From DASVXQ01 sp046727955 (GTDB taxonomy: Bacteria; Actinomycetota; CALGFH01): a stretch of DNA of 14,742 nucleotides. A program made the translations under genes and the position numbers. Within the stretch, counting starts at the first letter, position 1. Each line of letters opens with the position of its first letter. The stretch covers positions 1-14,742 of the forward strand of contig JBKPDO010000126.1 of NCBI GenBank assembly GCA_046727955.1, given 5' to 3'. Positions 13,621-14,742 of this stretch are shown in pieces. Under the pieces are notes generated by a model. The model had not been told where the DNA came from. It worked only from the letters and a program-made list of their open reading frames with translations, and searched no databases.

Positions 13621-14124
13621 CAGGTCCATCAGCAGACCGTCATGCCAGGAGCCGTCGGCGCCCCGTTCATAGCGGCGCATGACGCCCACCGGCCGGAACC
13701 CCACCCGCTGGTAGGAGCGGATCGCCTGCTGGTTGTGGGCCGCCGGATCGATCGTGATGCGGTGGTGGCCGCGGCGCCCGAACAGGTAGCGGGCCAGGGT
13801 GCGGACCGCGTCCGCGCCCAGCCCGCGGCCATGCCAGTTCGGGTGCAGGCTGATGTCGATGCTGGCGTGCCGGTAGTCGGGGTCGTCTTCCTCGGCGTAC
13901 TGGATTAGCCCGATCACCTGCCCGTCGGCCTCCACCGCGAACGTGACCGTGCCGTCATCAGGATCGATCACCTCCCGCCGGACCCGGTCCAGGTCCCAGC
14001 GCCCCCACCACCGGGCGATCCCGGGGTGGGTGAGGATCTGGGTCAGCCGGGCGGCGTCGTTGGTCGTCACCGGCCGAAGGCGCACGACCTCGCCGTCCAG
14101 CGACACGGCCTTGGGCGTGGTCAT
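13600..14124 (-). CDS. GNAT N-acetyltransferase, AAC(6')-like
   Basis: This 174-residue GCN5-related acetyltransferase transfers acetyl from acetyl-CoA to an amine. It begins MTTPKAVSLDGEVVRLRPVT. HPGIARWWGRWD (33-44) and IGLIQYAEEDDPDYRHASID (71-90) are characteristic. HGRGLGADAVRTLARYLF (98-115) is the acetyl-CoA pyrophosphate loop. ITIDPAAHNQQAIRSYQRVG (123-142) contains the Asn and Tyr usual for the fold. The pattern resembles aminoglycoside 6'-N-acetyltransferases, but the substrate cannot be proven from sequence. ATG 14124 has GGAGG 8 bp upstream. It follows the SDR gene by 56 bp on the same strand, so co-transcription is likely. Its 3' end overlaps the methyltransferase fragment by 21 bp. 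Confidence 0.82.
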   Translation of the reverse strand: MTTPKAVSLDGEVVRLRPVTTNDAARLTQILTHPGIARWWGRWDLDRVRREVIDPDDGTVTFAVEADGQVIGLIQYAEEDDPDYRHASIDISLHPNWHGRGLGADAVRTLARYLFGRRGHHRITIDPAAHNQQAIRSYQRVGFRPVGVMRRYERGADGSWHDGLLMDLLPEDLA

Positions 14125-14180
14125 ATCGCCTGCCTCCGGATGCGGGTTGCGAGGCCACGTGATCGAGGGACGCCAGCGCA

Positions 14181-14742
14181 TCATCGGGTCTCCACGGCGG
14201 CCGGAGATCCCCTGCGGGCGCAGCAGCGCAGAGCGTCCCGATTGAAGCGCCCCGGCGCCGGCAGGCGGGCGCGAACCGACTCCTTGTCGTATGGCGTTGC
14301 GGGAAGCAGGTCCGCGGGGACGATATCGGGGGCCAAGGTTGGCCTGAGCTCTTCTCGCAGGATGCGGACCTGGGAGATGGAGAGCATCGGGACCGTCATC
14401 ACCCGTTCGGCCAGCCACGCCAGGACGTAGTAATGCGGACCGATCGGCAGTCGCACGATCGGCCGGTGCTTGCCGGTCGCGTCCGCGACGATCTGGACAG
14501 CGCCCTGGAGGCCGAGCTCGGTTGGTCCAAGGAGCGGAATGGTCTTGCGCGGCAACCGGCCGTCGAGGAGCGCCGCGCACAGCACGCGAACGACGTCCTG
14601 AACCGCGAGCGGGCGGACCCGGCCCTGCCCAAGCCCGACGAAGACCGGGAAGGTGTGCAGCGCGTGGCTGAGGTGGTCGAGCATGTGATCGCCGCGCCCG
14701 AAGATCATCCCGGGCTTGAGCACGGTCCATTCGAGCCTGGAG
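14181..14742 (-). CDS. NAD(P)-binding SDR-family protein (NDUFA9/NmrA-like), 5' truncated by window
   Basis: The frame is open to the window edge at 14742, and about 186 C-terminal residues are present. It starts SRLEWTVLKPGMIFGRGDHM, which matches the middle of atypical extended SDRs. In these, LxWTxxRPxxxFG precedes the substrate lobe. Next come RPLAVQDVVRVLCAALLDG and IPLLGPTELGLQGAVQIVAD, also typical of the NDUFA9-like group. The Rossmann GxxGxxG motif would lie upstream, out of view. Such proteins are often quinone- or membrane-associated oxidoreductases or non-catalytic regulators. GTG 14723 is internal, not a start. The downstream GNAT gene is probably in the same operon. Subfamily and function are uncertain. 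Confidence 0.78.
   Translation of the reverse strand, partial: SRLEWTVLKPGMIFGRGDHMLDHLSHALHTFPVFVGLGQGRVRPLAVQDVVRVLCAALLDGRLPRKTIPLLGPTELGLQGAVQIVADATGKHRPIVRLPIGPHYYVLAWLAERVMTVPMLSISQVRILREELRPTLAPDIVPADLLPATPYDKESVRARLPAPGRFNRDALRCCARRGSPAAVETR

Noticed and set aside
1..14742. CRISPR arrays, tRNA or rRNA genes, complete insertion sequences
   Set aside because: I found no regularly spaced direct repeats of CRISPR type, no cloverleaf with anticodon, no rRNA-like stretch and no transposase motif. The only tandem repeats are the 9-bp and 53-bp sets described.

Overview
The window is high-GC DNA with G/C-ending codons, mostly with Shine-Dalgarno-led starts. It carries Actinomycetota-type genes: a GlgC of actinobacterial length, a Phd/YefM antitoxin remnant, a PGM1-like ATP-grasp ligase and ClpC-type N-terminal repeats. 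I read it as chromosomal DNA of an actinobacterium; the genus cannot be told from the sequence.

Layout. (1) 1-335 is the C-terminal end of a secreted peptidoglycan-binding protein. (2) 336-3285 holds a CopB-type (P1B-3) copper ATPase on the minus strand. A near-perfect CsoR-type operator lies upstream of it, and related short GCGGCAA-containing repeats lie on both sides, in opposite orientations. A strongly SD-led gene stub (616-786) runs into its 3' end. (3) 3286-4163 is an exported NlpC/P60 peptidase with a C-terminal peptidoglycan-binding domain. Its frame is broken by one base between the catalytic Cys and His, and its 5' end carries a perfect 24-bp inverted repeat. (4) 4278-5468 is a MosC/YbjJ-like MFS transporter. 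It converges, with a 6-bp overlap, on a triple Clp_N-repeat protein (5463-6512) that has no AAA+ ATPase. (5) 6828-8291 is a PGM1-like ATP-grasp peptide ligase. (6) 8454-11683 is a plus-strand run of amidohydrolase, crotonase-fold protein and MtnA. The last two are 6 bp apart. (7) 11708-12943 is glgC (minus), converging on mtnA. (8) 12944-13620 is a gene graveyard with a frameshifted Phd/YefM antitoxin and a methyltransferase cut off just after its SAM-binding motif. (9) 13600-14742 (minus) is an NDUFA9-like SDR, open at the window edge, followed by a GNAT acetyltransferase resembling AAC(6').

How the genes work together. The ATPase with its operator looks like a self-contained copper-efflux unit. 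The two peptidoglycan-binding proteins act on the cell wall. Amidohydrolase, crotonase and MtnA are probably co-transcribed, but no other methionine-salvage gene is visible. No single new multi-gene system is demonstrable. The best leads are the lone PGM1-like ligase with a tiny SD-led ORF upstream, the 24-bp inverted repeat inside nlpC whose inversion would keep the frame open, and the ATPase-free triple Clp_N protein.
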